Shown piece after piece: positions 51,036 through 60,845 of a stretch of 64,000 bases of DNA. The translations under genes were made by a program, and so were the position numbers. Positions within the stretch are counted from its first letter, which is position 1, and each line of letters opens with the position of its first letter. The DNA is from Bacteroidales bacterium (GTDB lineage: Bacteria > Bacteroidota > Bacteroidia > Bacteroidales > WCHB1-69), in NCBI GenBank assembly GCA_017395245.1, contig JAFPVR010000116.1, positions 26,064 to 90,063 of the forward strand, written 5' to 3'. Below the pieces are notes generated by a model. It ran no database searches, was not told where the DNA came from, and was given only the letters and a program-made list of their open reading frames with translations.

Positions 51036-52202
51036 ATGCAATTTAAAGATGTGTTGGTGGATGCTGCCTTCAAGCAGAAACTCGTGGATTTGGCTCGCGA
51101 GGGCCGTTCGGCGCATGCGCAGTTTTTCCTTGCGCAGCCCGGCAGCCATGCGTTAGCGTTGGCGGTCGCGCTCGGACAGTACCTCTGCTGCGAGAATCCC
51201 GGCGAGCACGACTCCTGCGGCGAGTGCCCGTCGTGCAAGCAGTTCGCCAAATTGTCACACCCTGACCTGCATCTCTATTTCCCCAACTGCACCACGAAAT
51301 CGGTGAAGAAGGATCCCGAATCGAGTCTCTTTATCAAGGAGTTCCGGGATTATGTCCTGCAAAACGACTTCCATGTGGACATAAACGGCTGGCTGAATAT
51401 TTTGGAAGGGGAGAATAAGCAGGCCTCCATCAATTCCCGCGACTGTTCCGACATTCTTCACCACAACAACACGCAGTCGCACCAGGACGGCTGCAAGGTC
51501 TATATCCTCTGGTGCGTGGACCGTCTGTATCATTCGGCCGCGCCCAAATTGCTGAAAACCCTCGAAGAGCCTGAGTCCAATTCGGTGTTCATCCTCATTT
51601 CGGAGGAGCCCGACAAGATTTTGAACACCATCCTGTCGCGCACGCAGCTCGTGAAAATCCCCCGTCTGACTGACGCGGATCTCTCCGAGAAGTTGCAACA
51701 AACGTATCCGGATCTCTCCCCCGACGAGGCGTCCGACATCGCTATATTGGCCGACGGCAACTATAACAAGGCCATGCACATTGTCACCGACAACGAGGAC
51801 CAACGCGTGCTTTTGCAGCAATTCGAGGTCGTTTTCGACAGTGTTACCGCCATGGCACAGCGAAAACCGCTGGTTTCGGTGCAATACGAGCAGGCACAGA
51901 CGGCCTTGGCCGAGGTGGTCGCGGCCGGCCGCGAATACCAGAAACAGTATCTCCAGCTGATGCTGCGTATGTTGCGCAACATTCTGATGATGAATTCCAA
52001 CAATTCGGGATTGCTGAAAGTGACCCATCAGGAGCAATCCGTCTTGGACAAATACCGCGGCTTCATCCACCTGAAGCAGATTTCCGTCATGACCGACCTC
52101 TGCAACGAAGCCCTGTACCACATCACCCGCAACGGCAACTCCTCGCTCATCTTCACCGATCTCTATTTCAAACTGGTGAACAGCCTTGAGCAGCCCCGAT
52201 AG
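51036..52202 (+). CDS. holB: DNA polymerase III delta-prime subunit
   Basis: 388 residues. An AAA+ clamp-loader subunit: HAQFFLAQPGSHALALAVAL replaces the canonical P-loop, as is usual for delta-prime. A zinc module follows with cysteines in QYLCCENPGEHDSCGECPSC. The SRC-region and sensor sequences KLLKTLEEPESNSVFILISE and LNTILSRTQLVKIP are conserved. It helps load the beta clamp. Third gene of the pssA-LOG-holB run. Confidence 0.93.
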   Translation: MQFKDVLVDAAFKQKLVDLAREGRSAHAQFFLAQPGSHALALAVALGQYLCCENPGEHDSCGECPSCKQFAKLSHPDLHLYFPNCTTKSVKKDPESSLFIKEFRDYVLQNDFHVDINGWLNILEGENKQASINSRDCSDILHHNNTQSHQDGCKVYILWCVDRLYHSAAPKLLKTLEEPESNSVFILISEEPDKILNTILSRTQLVKIPRLTDADLSEKLQQTYPDLSPDEASDIAILADGNYNKAMHIVTDNEDQRVLLQQFEVVFDSVTAMAQRKPLVSVQYEQAQTALAEVVAAGREYQKQYLQLMLRMLRNILMMNSNNSGLLKVTHQEQSVLDKYRGFIHLKQISVMTDLCNEALYHITRNGNSSLIFTDLYFKLVNSLEQPR

Positions 52203-52325
52203 GGGCAAGAGCTTGTTTAAATTGGCCAACTGCTTTGAACAGCCCCGATAGGGGCAAGAGCTCGGTAGCCCGGGGTAAGGCCGTAGGCCGCAGCCCCGGG
52301 GAAAACGGTCAACGGTCAACGGTCA
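52190..52325. repeat. Composite hairpin repeats and CGGTCAA heptamers
   Basis: Two copies of CAGCCCCGATAGGGGCAAGA (52190s and 52240s), the first overlapping the holB end (its stop TAG is inside), then CCCGGGG...CCCCGGGG and aacggtcaacggtcaacggt at about 52305. Confidence 0.85.
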
Positions 52326-52374
52326 CACAATAAAGGCACGGTTTTTGCGTTATGACGTCCGAAAAATTTTGATT

Positions 52375-53775
52375 ATGAGACGTAATATTGTATTATTTGT
52401 CGCGCTGTTTCTGATGAGCGCATTCCATATCGCCAACGCCCAGGTCGAGGCATTCTGTACGGCCAAGGCACCGTCGGAAGTTGGTGTGAACCAGCAGTTT
52501 CAATACACGGTGACGACCTCGGAGAAGGGGACCGTTTTGGATACGGATTTCGGGAAGTTCGAATTCGTGGGCGGTCCGAGCATGGGGTCGAGCACCTCTA
52601 TTTCCATCTCCGGCGGGCACACCGAGCAGAGCACGCAATACACGTACACCTATGTACTTTCGTGCCCGCGCGAAGGAACGTTCACCATCCCCGGGGTCTC
52701 CATTTCCGTGGACGGCAGGGTGCTGAAGAGCAACGCCGTGGAGGTCAAGGTGGTGAAGGCCGGCAAGCAGCAACAGCGTCAGCAGCAGGACGACCAGTCG
52801 GGATTTTTCCAATTCGAGTTTCCCGATTTCGGAGACTTCTTCGGCAACGACAGACGGCAGCAGCAGCCCAAGTCGAAATCGGAAAGTGTTGAGTACAAGG
52901 ATGATATCAAGAAAGAAGATATGTTCGTGAAGGCGGAGATCTCGCAGGCGGAGGCTTGGCAGGGTGAGGCCGTGGTGGTGACGCACAAGCTCTACATCAA
53001 GCAGGACATACGTGGCTACGACATTGCCCGCGCTACGTATGCTGCCACTGACGCGCTCTGGCTCGACCGCCTCGACAACAGCTACAGCGAGGAATCCACG
53101 GAGACCATCAAGGGCGTGAGCTACCATGTTTACACGATTATGCAGACGGCGGCCTACCCGAGGAAAACGGGCAAGGTGACCATCCCGAAACTCGACCTGA
53201 TTGTGCGCATCGGCGTGCCCGCGACCGTGCATAATCCGTTCTGGGGCACGATGACTACCACCCGTGCCAAGGACTTCCGGCTCACCGCCAACGAGCTGAC
53301 CCTCAAGGTGAAGCCGCTTCCCAACACCGATAACAACGGCAAAACGGAACTCGTCGGCCATTTCGATATCTCCGCCTCCATCAACAAGACGGAAGTGGCC
53401 GTCAACCAGCCGGTTACGCTCACGGTGACGGTCTCCGGCAACGGCAACCTCCACCACATCACGGCCGACGACCTGGACATCGACTTCCCCTCCGACTGCG
53501 ATGTCACGTATCCGCGTGTCAGTCAGCGCATCAGCGCGAAGGGCAACCTCGTGAGCGGCACCAAGACTTTCCAGTTTACGCTGATCCCGCGTTCCGAGGG
53601 CGAGTATTTCATCCCGAACGCCATGTTCATTTACTATGACGACGAGATGCAGGGCATCAAGGGCATTACCACGCAGGATTTCCGCTTCGAGGCCAAGCCC
53701 GGCCGCACCACCACCCCGAAAGACGACGACGACAGCTCTTCGTCGAAACCGAAAGGGAAGGTGTACAAGATATAG
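52375..53775 (+). CDS. BatD-family protein
   Basis: 466 residues from ATG 52375 (signal peptide MRRNIVLFVALFLMSAFHIA, then NAQ). BatD features: VEAFCTAKAPSEVGVNQQFQ, FEFVGGPSMGSSTSISISGG, YTYVLSCPREGTFTIPGVSI, FVKAEISQAEAWQGEAVVVT and a repeat of Ig-like modules. In Bacteroidota BatD is normally encoded with batA-E (aerotolerance operon) and anchored by a C-terminal membrane helix. Here the operon is absent nearby, and the protein ends in a low-complexity tail (DDDDSSSSKPKGK) without a clear helix. It is thus a shorter, stand-alone version. Export to the periplasm is expected; function unproven. Confidence 0.85.
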   Translation: MRRNIVLFVALFLMSAFHIANAQVEAFCTAKAPSEVGVNQQFQYTVTTSEKGTVLDTDFGKFEFVGGPSMGSSTSISISGGHTEQSTQYTYTYVLSCPREGTFTIPGVSISVDGRVLKSNAVEVKVVKAGKQQQRQQQDDQSGFFQFEFPDFGDFFGNDRRQQQPKSKSESVEYKDDIKKEDMFVKAEISQAEAWQGEAVVVTHKLYIKQDIRGYDIARATYAATDALWLDRLDNSYSEESTETIKGVSYHVYTIMQTAAYPRKTGKVTIPKLDLIVRIGVPATVHNPFWGTMTTTRAKDFRLTANELTLKVKPLPNTDNNGKTELVGHFDISASINKTEVAVNQPVTLTVTVSGNGNLHHITADDLDIDFPSDCDVTYPRVSQRISAKGNLVSGTKTFQFTLIPRSEGEYFIPNAMFIYYDDEMQGIKGITTQDFRFEAKPGRTTTPKDDDDSSSSKPKGKVYKI

Positions 53776-53780
53776 GGATA

Positions 53781-53820
53781 AAGCATGCGCCGTGTCAATA
53801 GAACACGGCGCATGCTTTTT
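53781..53820 (+). terminator. Strong terminator after batD
   Basis: AAGCATGCGCCGTGT ... ACACGGCGCATGCTTTTT, a 15-bp perfect stem with a 7-base loop and a T-run. Confidence 0.93.
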
Positions 53821-53930
53821 AGGAGGGTCGGCATTCCTGCCGACCGTGCAGGAGTCCCGGCATCCCTGCCATAGGAGGGTCGGCATTCCTGCCGACCGTA
53901 CAGAAGTCTCAGCATCCTTGCCGACCTGCC
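53820..53930. repeat. Tandem left-half hairpin units
   Basis: Four units related to the TAGGAG element: TAGGAGGGTCGGCATTCCTG then CCGACC, twice well conserved and twice degenerate (GGAGTCCCGGCATCC, GAAGTCTCAGCATCC). No matching right half. Confidence 0.8.
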
Positions 53931-53977
53931 GAACAAGCGACAACCTAAAACAGTCGCAGCACGCGCTTAAGGGTTTC

Positions 53978-54082
53978 GCAAGGGGTTGGCAAGGCTTTCG
54001 CAAGGGGTTGGCAAGGGGTAGGCAAGCAAAAATGCTTGCTTGGGCTTGCGAAATACTTGCGATATGCTTGCTATATGCTTGC
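53978..54082. other. Mirror array of helically phased GCAAG/CTTGC boxes
   Basis: GCAAG begins at 53978, 53989, 54000, 54011 and 54022 (exact 11-bp steps); CTTGC begins at 54035, 54045, 54056, 54067 and 54078 (10 or 11-bp steps). The centre GCAAGCA-AAAA-TGCTTGC is a perfect hairpin. 11 is not a multiple of 3, so this is not a coding repeat. It lies in a 665-base gene-free stretch (53776-54440) that otherwise holds the terminator, hairpin units and the cas3 promoter region; 54107-54290 shows nothing I recognise. Confidence 0.85.
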
Positions 54083-54319
54083 GAATGCGGGTGCTGGGGG
54101 TGTTGAGTGCCATTCTCTCCGATATGCGGTGAGCTAAGCAGGACGGCGATGACAGTAGGGAACGGATGCCGCGCGGGTTCAAAAGCTCCGGAGGGGATGC
54201 AAAGCTGAAGGGAACTCACCGAACGGCAGCAACTTATCAAACGTATACTAACACGCCTCTGTTAATAAAATTTTCGAGAATTTATTCCGACTGGTCCGGT
54301 TTTTGAATCACCGATGTTG

Positions 54320-54327
54320 TATTTTTG
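54320..54327 (+). promoter_or_regulatory. -7 promoter box TATTTTTG of the cas operon
   Basis: TATTTTTG followed by CA; predicted start about 54334, leaving a leader of about 105 bases before cas3. Confidence 0.65.
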
Positions 54328-54335
54328 CAGCGTCT

Positions 54336-54390
54336 TAGGAGCTACGGCATTTCTGCCGCAAAAAGGTCGTCAGGAATGGCGTATCTCCTA
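54336..54390. repeat. Single-copy TAGGAG...CTCCTA hairpin in the cas3 leader
   Basis: Left arm TAGGAGCTACGGCATTTCTG then CCG, loop CAAAAAGGT, right arm CGTCAGGAATGGCGTATCTC then CTA: a 23-bp imperfect stem. It is the one-left, one-right form of the arrays at 3938 and 41382, placed in the cas transcript's 5' leader. Confidence 0.88.
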
Positions 54391-54440
54391 TGAATCGGCA
54401 AAATAATATGTTATATAGAATTCTGAAAAATGATTGGTAA

Positions 54441-56654
54441 ATGAGCAAAATGTGTGAAAGAAGGCTTATGACGGAACAACAGTGTTCGGAAACAATATCT
54501 CACGTTAGACAACCTGGCTTGGAAACACAATCCAACGAAGATCATCAGCAAGGTGTGGCAGAACTGGCCTCGAAATTTGCCAGAGAATTTGGCATGGCCG
54601 AATGGGGACGTGTCATGGGATTGTTGCATGATAAAGGAAAAGAGAAAAAATCCTTCCAACAACATATCATTAAAGAGAGCGGATTGAACCCCGAAACAAG
54701 GGTTGATGGCGATTACCGACACGCATACGTAGGGGCCTTGATAGCTAAGGAATTATTTCCCAATTCACATTTGTTGATGGATAACGCCTTGATGGGACAT
54801 CATAGGGGGCTTTATGATGATGGAGACATGAAAGAATTGATGAAGTTGGAAATCCCCAAAGATGTGATTGTTGAGAAAATTGATGCAGAATTTGAAATTC
54901 CACAATTAGAGAAACCTGTTAAGGGCTACCAAAAAGACATCCATCATCTGGAACGTATGCTCTATAGCTGCCTGGTGGATGCTGATTTTTTGGACACGGA
55001 AGCTTTTATGCAACCCGAACAAAGCCGTTTGAGAGGGAATTACGATTCTTTGGCGACATTGGAAGAAAGATTGGAGACGTTTTTGGCAGAATTGAAGAAA
55101 AACGCTCCAGATACGGAAGTCAATAGGATTAGGAACGAGGTTCAAAATTGGTGCGTCAAAGAGAGTGTTAATCCGCCTGACTTTTACAGTTTGACAGTTC
55201 CTACGGGTGGAGGTAAGACATTGGCCTCCATTTTGTGGGCCATCAAACATGCCATCAAGAATGACCTGAAGAGGATCATTATAGCGATCCCTTATACGAG
55301 CATCATCACGCAAACAGCAAGTGTGTTGAGAAATATATTCGGCGAGGAGAATGTGCTCGAGCACCACTCGAATGTTGACAGGTCTGCATTCGACGATAGG
55401 GAATTGACTCAAAAAATGAAATTGGCGACAGAAAATTGGGATTACCCTATCATTGTGACGACGAATGTTCAATTATTCGAATCGCTGTTTAGCAATAAGC
55501 CATCCAATTGTCGCAAATTGCACAACATTGCCAAAAGCGTTCTGATAATGGATGAAGTGCAAACCTTGCCAACCGACTTCCTGCAGCCTATTGTTGACAC
55601 TTTTGACACTCTGAAGAGAGTGTTTGGCGTATCCGTTTTGTTTACAACTGCCAGCCAGCCTGTGCTATCCGGCTTGATACGGGGAACTAATTCGTTTGTT
55701 TCTTTTGAAGGTTTGCCGAATATTCACGAAATCATCCCTGATGGAACCAATCTTCACGATCGGTTGCGCCGTGTGGAACTGAAATTTGAGAAAACCCCAG
55801 AGAATTATGACGAAATAGCACAAAAAATATCCCATCATTCACGTGTGCTTTGCATTGTGAACACAAGAAATGATGCCAAAGAGATTTACTCACGGCTACA
55901 CAAAGAAGGAATTTGTCTGCATCTGTCAAGAATGATGTGCCCTGACCATGTGACGGAAACCATTGACAAGGTGAAATTGGCGCTTAAAGAAACGTCAAAT
56001 ACAACAATCAGGGTGGTGGCGACCCAACTTATTGAAGCGGGCGTAGATATTGACTTCCCCGTAGTGTTTCGACAAGAAGCCGGACTTGACTCTGTACTTC
56101 AAGCGGCAGGCAGATGCAATAGAGAAGGAAAATTGGAAATGGGAAGCACCTTTGTTTTTGGTTTGCAGAAGCCATTGCCTCCCGGATTTATGACACAAAC
56201 TAATAACGCCCGACTTGCCATGACGGATCGTGAATATGATTGGTTCTCGCCAGAAGCGATGGAGGCCTACTTCAAGCAACTTTATTCACGTGTTAATAGT
56301 TTTGACAAGAAGAACATCAAAGATTTGTTATACAAGGCTGAAATACAATTCGAAACAGCTGCATTTGCATTCCATTTGATTGATGATAATACAATTTCTG
56401 TTATCGTGAATTGGAAGAATAGCATGGAGTTAGTAGAAAGATTAGTCAGAGAAGGTCCATCCTATTCGTTAATGAAAGCATTGTCTCAATTCAGCGTCAA
56501 CGTGCGGTATGGAGATATGAAGAAGCTGGTAGAGGCTGGTGCAATCGAAGAGGTGCTTGAAGGAATCTATGTAATTCGAGACCAGTCCTTTTACAGCAAT
56601 GAAGTTGGTCTTGTTACAGATAATCATTGGTTAGAAGAATCATTAATAGTATAA
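54441..56654 (+). CDS. cas3: CRISPR-associated nuclease-helicase Cas3 (type I-C)
   Basis: 737 residues. The N-terminal HD nuclease has EDHQQGVAELAS (first histidine) and LLHDKGKEK with the HD pair at residues 63-64. The helicase has Walker A VPTGGGKT (about residue 253), DEAD-box variant DEVQ (about 371) with SAT-like TTASQP, and motif VI QAAGRCNREG. Cas3 is recruited to Cascade-bound DNA and degrades it. It leads an operon with cas5 only two bases from its stop. ATGs at 54450 and 54468 are alternative starts. The operon is clearly more AT-rich than the genes to its left. Confidence 0.96.
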   Translation: MSKMCERRLMTEQQCSETISHVRQPGLETQSNEDHQQGVAELASKFAREFGMAEWGRVMGLLHDKGKEKKSFQQHIIKESGLNPETRVDGDYRHAYVGALIAKELFPNSHLLMDNALMGHHRGLYDDGDMKELMKLEIPKDVIVEKIDAEFEIPQLEKPVKGYQKDIHHLERMLYSCLVDADFLDTEAFMQPEQSRLRGNYDSLATLEERLETFLAELKKNAPDTEVNRIRNEVQNWCVKESVNPPDFYSLTVPTGGGKTLASILWAIKHAIKNDLKRIIIAIPYTSIITQTASVLRNIFGEENVLEHHSNVDRSAFDDRELTQKMKLATENWDYPIIVTTNVQLFESLFSNKPSNCRKLHNIAKSVLIMDEVQTLPTDFLQPIVDTFDTLKRVFGVSVLFTTASQPVLSGLIRGTNSFVSFEGLPNIHEIIPDGTNLHDRLRRVELKFEKTPENYDEIAQKISHHSRVLCIVNTRNDAKEIYSRLHKEGICLHLSRMMCPDHVTETIDKVKLALKETSNTTIRVVATQLIEAGVDIDFPVVFRQEAGLDSVLQAAGRCNREGKLEMGSTFVFGLQKPLPPGFMTQTNNARLAMTDREYDWFSPEAMEAYFKQLYSRVNSFDKKNIKDLLYKAEIQFETAAFAFHLIDDNTISVIVNWKNSMELVERLVREGPSYSLMKALSQFSVNVRYGDMKKLVEAGAIEEVLEGIYVIRDQSFYSNEVGLVTDNHWLEESLIV

Positions 56655-56656
56655 AT

Positions 56657-57361
56657 ATGGAATATTACGACAAAGAATTTTGTTTGGAGGTGTGGGGGCC
56701 GATGGCCTGCTTCACCCGACCAGAGCTAAAAGTGGAAAGAGTGAGCTATGATATCATCACCCCATCGGCCGCGCGAGCTGTGTTTGAAGCTATCTTTTGG
56801 AAACCTGCCATCCATTGGCAGATAACAAAAATTGAAGTGTTAAATCCTATTAAATGGACAACTATCAGACGTAATGAAGTAGGTGCCGTCGCATCGAACA
56901 AGAAGAAGCAAATTTTCATAGAGGAAGAGAGACAGCAAAAGAACTCGTTGTTGCTTCAAGATGTCCATTATCGGATTTGGGCCAAGCTAGTTTTCATCCC
57001 CCAATGGAAGAGAAAAGAGACCAAGAACGCCCAAATTGACATAGAAGAAGCCGATCTGCTTAAGAGAGATGAGAATCCTGGCAAGTATAACGCCATGTTT
57101 GAACGCAGGGCGAGCAAAGGCCAGTGCTTCAACCAACCTTATTTGGGCACACGAGAGTTTTCAGCCTCTTTCTGTTTAGTAAAGCCAGAACAAGAAGATT
57201 TGAAAGACCCTATTGACGAGAGTCGCGACCTTGGCATTATGCTTTACGATATGGATTTTGAAGGCAATCCCGATAAACCCGAAGCAATGTTTTATCGTGC
57301 TCGTATGGAGCACGGCGTTATTATTGTTCCACCAATTGACAGTAAGGAGGTTTTGAGATGA
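56657..57361 (+). CDS. cas5c: Cas5c (Cas5d), crRNA-processing Cascade subunit
   Basis: 234 residues from ATG 56657 (MEYYDKEFCLEVWGPMACF). Type I-C lacks Cas6, and Cas5 cuts the pre-crRNA at the repeat hairpin. Family features: FTRPELKVERVSYDIITPSA, ARAVFEAIFWKPAIHWQI, NEVGAVASNKK and CFNQPYLGTREFSA, with LGIMLYDMDF near the end. The TGA overlaps the next ATG (ATGA). Confidence 0.95.
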   Translation: MEYYDKEFCLEVWGPMACFTRPELKVERVSYDIITPSAARAVFEAIFWKPAIHWQITKIEVLNPIKWTTIRRNEVGAVASNKKKQIFIEEERQQKNSLLLQDVHYRIWAKLVFIPQWKRKETKNAQIDIEEADLLKRDENPGKYNAMFERRASKGQCFNQPYLGTREFSASFCLVKPEQEDLKDPIDESRDLGIMLYDMDFEGNPDKPEAMFYRARMEHGVIIVPPIDSKEVLR

Positions 57362-59064
57362 TACTGCAAGCGTTATATGAATATTACAAAAGATGCGACA
57401 ATTTGCCACGAAAAGGAATGGAACTCAAAGAGATTGGCTTCTTAATTGTCATAGATAAAGAAGGTCATTTTCTGAAATTTGAAGACAGAAGAATTGACAA
57501 GAAGCAAGCTCAGCAATTTCTTGTTAAAAAGCATGTGGGGCGTACAAGTGCTCTTGCAGCAAACCACCTGTATGATAATAGTGGTTATGTTTTGGGATAT
57601 TCTGAAAAGGGAGATGCGCGGGCTCAATACCAAACTTTCAAAGATAAAGTGAATGCCATTTTTGAATTACATCCGGATAATCCTGATATAACAGCTGTTC
57701 ACAAGTTCTATCAAGAAGAGCAAAGTGCGGTTTTCGAATTAATGCAAAAAGACTCACTTTGGCCGGAAATTTTGAAGAATTTAAATAAGAAGTTCTCTAC
57801 ATTCTCTTTTCTTATTGAAGGAGATACGGAAATCGTAGCTGCAAAGAAGGAACTATTAGATTTACTTGAAAACGACGTTAACGATTGCGATCAGATATGT
57901 TTGGTGTCAGGAGAGAGAGGACATTCTGTCGAGACAACTACGGCAACCATGATTCCTGGCAGTCAAGCAACAGCTAAGCTTGTCTCATTTCAACTGAATT
58001 CAGGATATGATTCATACGGGAAAGAAAAAGGAGGCAATGCGCCAATTAGCGAGGAAGCGGAATTTGCATATACAACAGCTCTAAATTACATGCTCCGTTC
58101 CGATTCGAGAAACAAATTCCTTATTGGCAATCGCACTTTTTTGTTTTGGGCATCCAAAGATAACGAAGCAGGTAACCAGGCAGAAGAAAGCATCTTTAGT
58201 ATGTTTGGCAACAACGAACAAGAAGATGACCCCAACCGAAATATTGAACAGGTAAGAAAAACGTTCAACTCCATATATTCAGGATCTTTGAGAACGAATT
58301 TGGATGACAAGTTCTATATCCTTGGTCTTGCGCCAAACTCAGCACGTATCGCGGTCACATATTGGTCTGAATTGCCACTAAAAGAGTTTGCGTCGTTGAT
58401 ATTGCGTCACTTTGAAGATATGGACATTGTTGACACGCGAAAAGAGAAAAAGCCCTATATGGGACTGCGTTCTATCTTGGCTGCAGTCACATTAGGCGGA
58501 AAATCGTCGGATGCTACGCCAAACTTGCCCGAAGCTGTCGTGAAAAGCATTTTCCAGGGTATTTCATACCCTTATACGCTGTTTGCAGGATGCATCCGTC
58601 GTATTCGTGCCGAACAAAGTCTCAATATTACCCGAGCCGCCATCATCAAGGCTTATTTGAACAGAAAAACAAATGATAATCAAAAAAAAATAGGAAAAAT
58701 GTTAGACATCCAAAACACCAACCAAGGCTACCTTTGTGGCCGATTGTTTGCCGTGCTTGACAAGATTCAAGACGAGGCAAACCACCAGCATTCTATCCGC
58801 GAACGGTATATGAACTCAGCAAGTGCCACACCTGCCGCCGTATTCGCTACCATTCTCAACCTGTCATACCATCATTCGGAGAAGTTAACCGAGGGACGGA
58901 AAGTTTGGTTTGAGAAAATCAAACAGGAAATCGTTGATAAGATAAGTTCCGACGGTTTCCCGGCTCACCTTGACCTACAAGATCAAGGAAGATTCTTTGT
59001 GGGCTATTATCAGCAAACACAATGGTTTTACACCAAGAAAGAAGAACAAACAACTGAAGAATAA
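57358..59064 (+). CDS. cas8c: Cas8c (Csd1), Cascade large subunit
   Basis: 568 residues. [20 protein letters not shown] at the start, [50 protein letters not shown] and [13 protein letters not shown] near the end are Csd1 features. It recognises the protospacer-adjacent motif and may also give a short small-subunit product by internal initiation, as known in other I-C systems; a candidate internal start was not identified. Coupled to cas5 upstream; 20 bases to cas7. Confidence 0.95.
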   Translation: MILQALYEYYKRCDNLPRKGMELKEIGFLIVIDKEGHFLKFEDRRIDKKQAQQFLVKKHVGRTSALAANHLYDNSGYVLGYSEKGDARAQYQTFKDKVNAIFELHPDNPDITAVHKFYQEEQSAVFELMQKDSLWPEILKNLNKKFSTFSFLIEGDTEIVAAKKELLDLLENDVNDCDQICLVSGERGHSVETTTATMIPGSQATAKLVSFQLNSGYDSYGKEKGGNAPISEEAEFAYTTALNYMLRSDSRNKFLIGNRTFLFWASKDNEAGNQAEESIFSMFGNNEQEDDPNRNIEQVRKTFNSIYSGSLRTNLDDKFYILGLAPNSARIAVTYWSELPLKEFASLILRHFEDMDIVDTRKEKKPYMGLRSILAAVTLGGKSSDATPNLPEAVVKSIFQGISYPYTLFAGCIRRIRAEQSLNITRAAIIKAYLNRKTNDNQKKIGKMLDIQNTNQGYLCGRLFAVLDKIQDEANHQHSIRERYMNSASATPAAVFATILNLSYHHSEKLTEGRKVWFEKIKQEIVDKISSDGFPAHLDLQDQGRFFVGYYQQTQWFYTKKEEQTTEE

Positions 59065-59084
59065 CGATTAAAATTTATAGTATT

Positions 59085-60170
59085 ATGTCAGAATTAAAAA
59101 ACAGAATTGATTTTGTGTACATTTTCGATGTACAAGATGGTAACCCCAATGGCGATCCCGACGCAGGCAATCTGCCTCGTGTGGACGCGGAAACAGGTAT
59201 GGGACTCGTGACCGATGTGTGCCTGAAGCGCAAAGTACGTAATTACGTGCAGATTGTGAAAGATTGTTCGCAGGGATTTGATATTTATGTGAAAGAAAAA
59301 GCTGTACTTGGAAGAAGTCATGTTGCGGCATTCAAGGCACTGGGGTATAAATTAGGTGAAGACTCAAAAAAACAAATACCTAACGAATTAAAAGGCGAAC
59401 TTGAAGAATCCTCCTTGTTTGAAGGACTCTCAATCACCGAAGAAGATGAAGCTGAATATTTGGTAGTTGAAGGAGATGCTGATAAAAAGGCAATCCAAGA
59501 ATGGTTAAAAGAATCTGGATTAAGCAAAGATGCTATCGCTTTTGTTAAAACAGCACTGAAAGATGCTAAAGCAAGGAAGCAAACTTCTGAAGAGACCGAA
59601 GGAGGTCGTCAATGGATGTGTTCTAACTTTTATGACATCAGGAGTTTCGGTGCTGTATTATCGTTAAAATCAGCTCCTAACTGTGGTCAAGTCCGCGGTC
59701 CTATTCAATTTACTTTTGCCCGGTCAGTGGATGCTATTGCAACCGCTGAACATTCCATCACGCGCATGGCTGTGGCAACAGAAAAAGAGGCCGAGAAACA
59801 AGGTGGGGACAATCGTACGATGGGTCGCAAAGCTATAGTTCCCTACGGACTCTATGTCTGCCATGGTTTCGTCTCAGCCAATCTCGCCAAACAAACTGGT
59901 TTTACCGAAGAAGATTTGGAACTGTTCTGGGAAGCCTTGAAAAACATGTTCGACATTGACCGATCTGCAGCTCGTGGGTTAATGAGTGCCCAAAAACTGA
60001 TTGTATTCAAACACGATTCAGTATTAGGGAACGCTCCCGCCAACAAACTTTTTGATCTGGTCAAGGTTGAAAAGAACACCACAGATGCACCACGATCATT
60101 CAAAGATTACAATGTTACTGTAAATGAAACTGCTATACCTGCAGGTGTGCATGTAGAATATCTTATCTAA
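59085..60170 (+). CDS. cas7c: Cas7c (Csd2), Cascade backbone subunit, with internal insertion
   Basis: 361 residues, longer than the roughly 290 usual for Csd2. The core is clear: [86 protein letters not shown] and [14 protein letters not shown]. Between about residues 85 and 170 there is an acidic, helix-forming segment ([20 protein letters not shown], then [18 protein letters not shown]) before the conserved WMC. Multiple copies of Cas7 coat the crRNA spacer. Confidence 0.95.
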   Translation: MSELKNRIDFVYIFDVQDGNPNGDPDAGNLPRVDAETGMGLVTDVCLKRKVRNYVQIVKDCSQGFDIYVKEKAVLGRSHVAAFKALGYKLGEDSKKQIPNELKGELEESSLFEGLSITEEDEAEYLVVEGDADKKAIQEWLKESGLSKDAIAFVKTALKDAKARKQTSEETEGGRQWMCSNFYDIRSFGAVLSLKSAPNCGQVRGPIQFTFARSVDAIATAEHSITRMAVATEKEAEKQGGDNRTMGRKAIVPYGLYVCHGFVSANLAKQTGFTEEDLELFWEALKNMFDIDRSAARGLMSAQKLIVFKHDSVLGNAPANKLFDLVKVEKNTTDAPRSFKDYNVTVNETAIPAGVHVEYLI

Positions 60171-60173
60171 GCA

Positions 60174-60845
60174 ATGTACACCGAAGACGAAATGCTCATG
60201 TTGTCGGGGATTCAGCACTTCGTGTTCTGTCCCCGGCAGTGGGCATTGATTCACATCGAACAGGTTTGGTCGGACAATCGGCTGACGGTCGAGGGACGAT
60301 TGCTTCACCAACAGGCGGATGACCCATTCTATCGGCAGAAAAACGGAGATTGCGTTTCTTTACGTTCCGTATCCATCGCCTCAAAGGAATTGGGTCTGTA
60401 CGGCTTTTCTGATGTCGTGGAGCTGAGGCCTTCGGATTACGCTACGGATTGCATCCGACATCCCTCATATCCGGGCTATTGGAAACCGTTCCCCGTTGAA
60501 TACAAGCGAGGACATTCGAAGCCGGATGAACGGGACGAAGTTCAATTGGTTGCGCAAGTCATCTGCCTTGAAGAGATGCATGGCATAAAAATTGACCATG
60601 CATACCTTTTTTATTGGGAGGTCCGCCGAAGAGAGGAAATCGCCATAAACGAGAATCTCCGGCGGTTGACTAAACAATACGCAGATGAAATGCACCGGAT
60701 ATTCAAAACGGGAGTCGTCCCCAAAGCGGAGAAAAGTCGCAAATGCTACCATTGTTCGTTGTTCGATATTTGTCTCCCCGACACCAAAGTCAAACTGTTA
60801 GCCAAAAACTACTTGAAAAAGAATCTTTATGAGGAAACTCCTTAA
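60174..60845 (+). CDS. cas4: Cas4, adaptation nuclease
   Basis: 223 residues. One N-terminal cysteine (HFVFCPRQWALIH) and a C-terminal cluster (KCYHCSLFDICLP) supply the iron-sulphur ligands; GFSDVVEL and VEYKRG are the RecB-type nuclease motifs. Cas4 trims prespacers and sets their PAM orientation together with Cas1-Cas2. Its end overlaps cas1 by 17 bases. Confidence 0.95.
   Translation: MYTEDEMLMLSGIQHFVFCPRQWALIHIEQVWSDNRLTVEGRLLHQQADDPFYRQKNGDCVSLRSVSIASKELGLYGFSDVVELRPSDYATDCIRHPSYPGYWKPFPVEYKRGHSKPDERDEVQLVAQVICLEEMHGIKIDHAYLFYWEVRRREEIAINENLRRLTKQYADEMHRIFKTGVVPKAEKSRKCYHCSLFDICLPDTKVKLLAKNYLKKNLYEETP

Noticed and set aside
53978-54082. DnaA-box origin of replication
   Set aside because: No TTATCCACA-like boxes and no dnaA, dnaN or other origin genes; only the phased GCAAG boxes are present.
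53636-54240. Open frames across the batD-cas3 gap, both strands
   Set aside because: They run through terminator and hairpin repeats and through 11-bp repeats that change frame every unit; no start context or family motif.
54336-54390. Additional CRISPR-like repeat or tracrRNA near cas3
   Set aside because: It belongs to the TAGGAG hairpin family found elsewhere and shares nothing with the CRISPR repeat; type I-C does not use tracrRNA.
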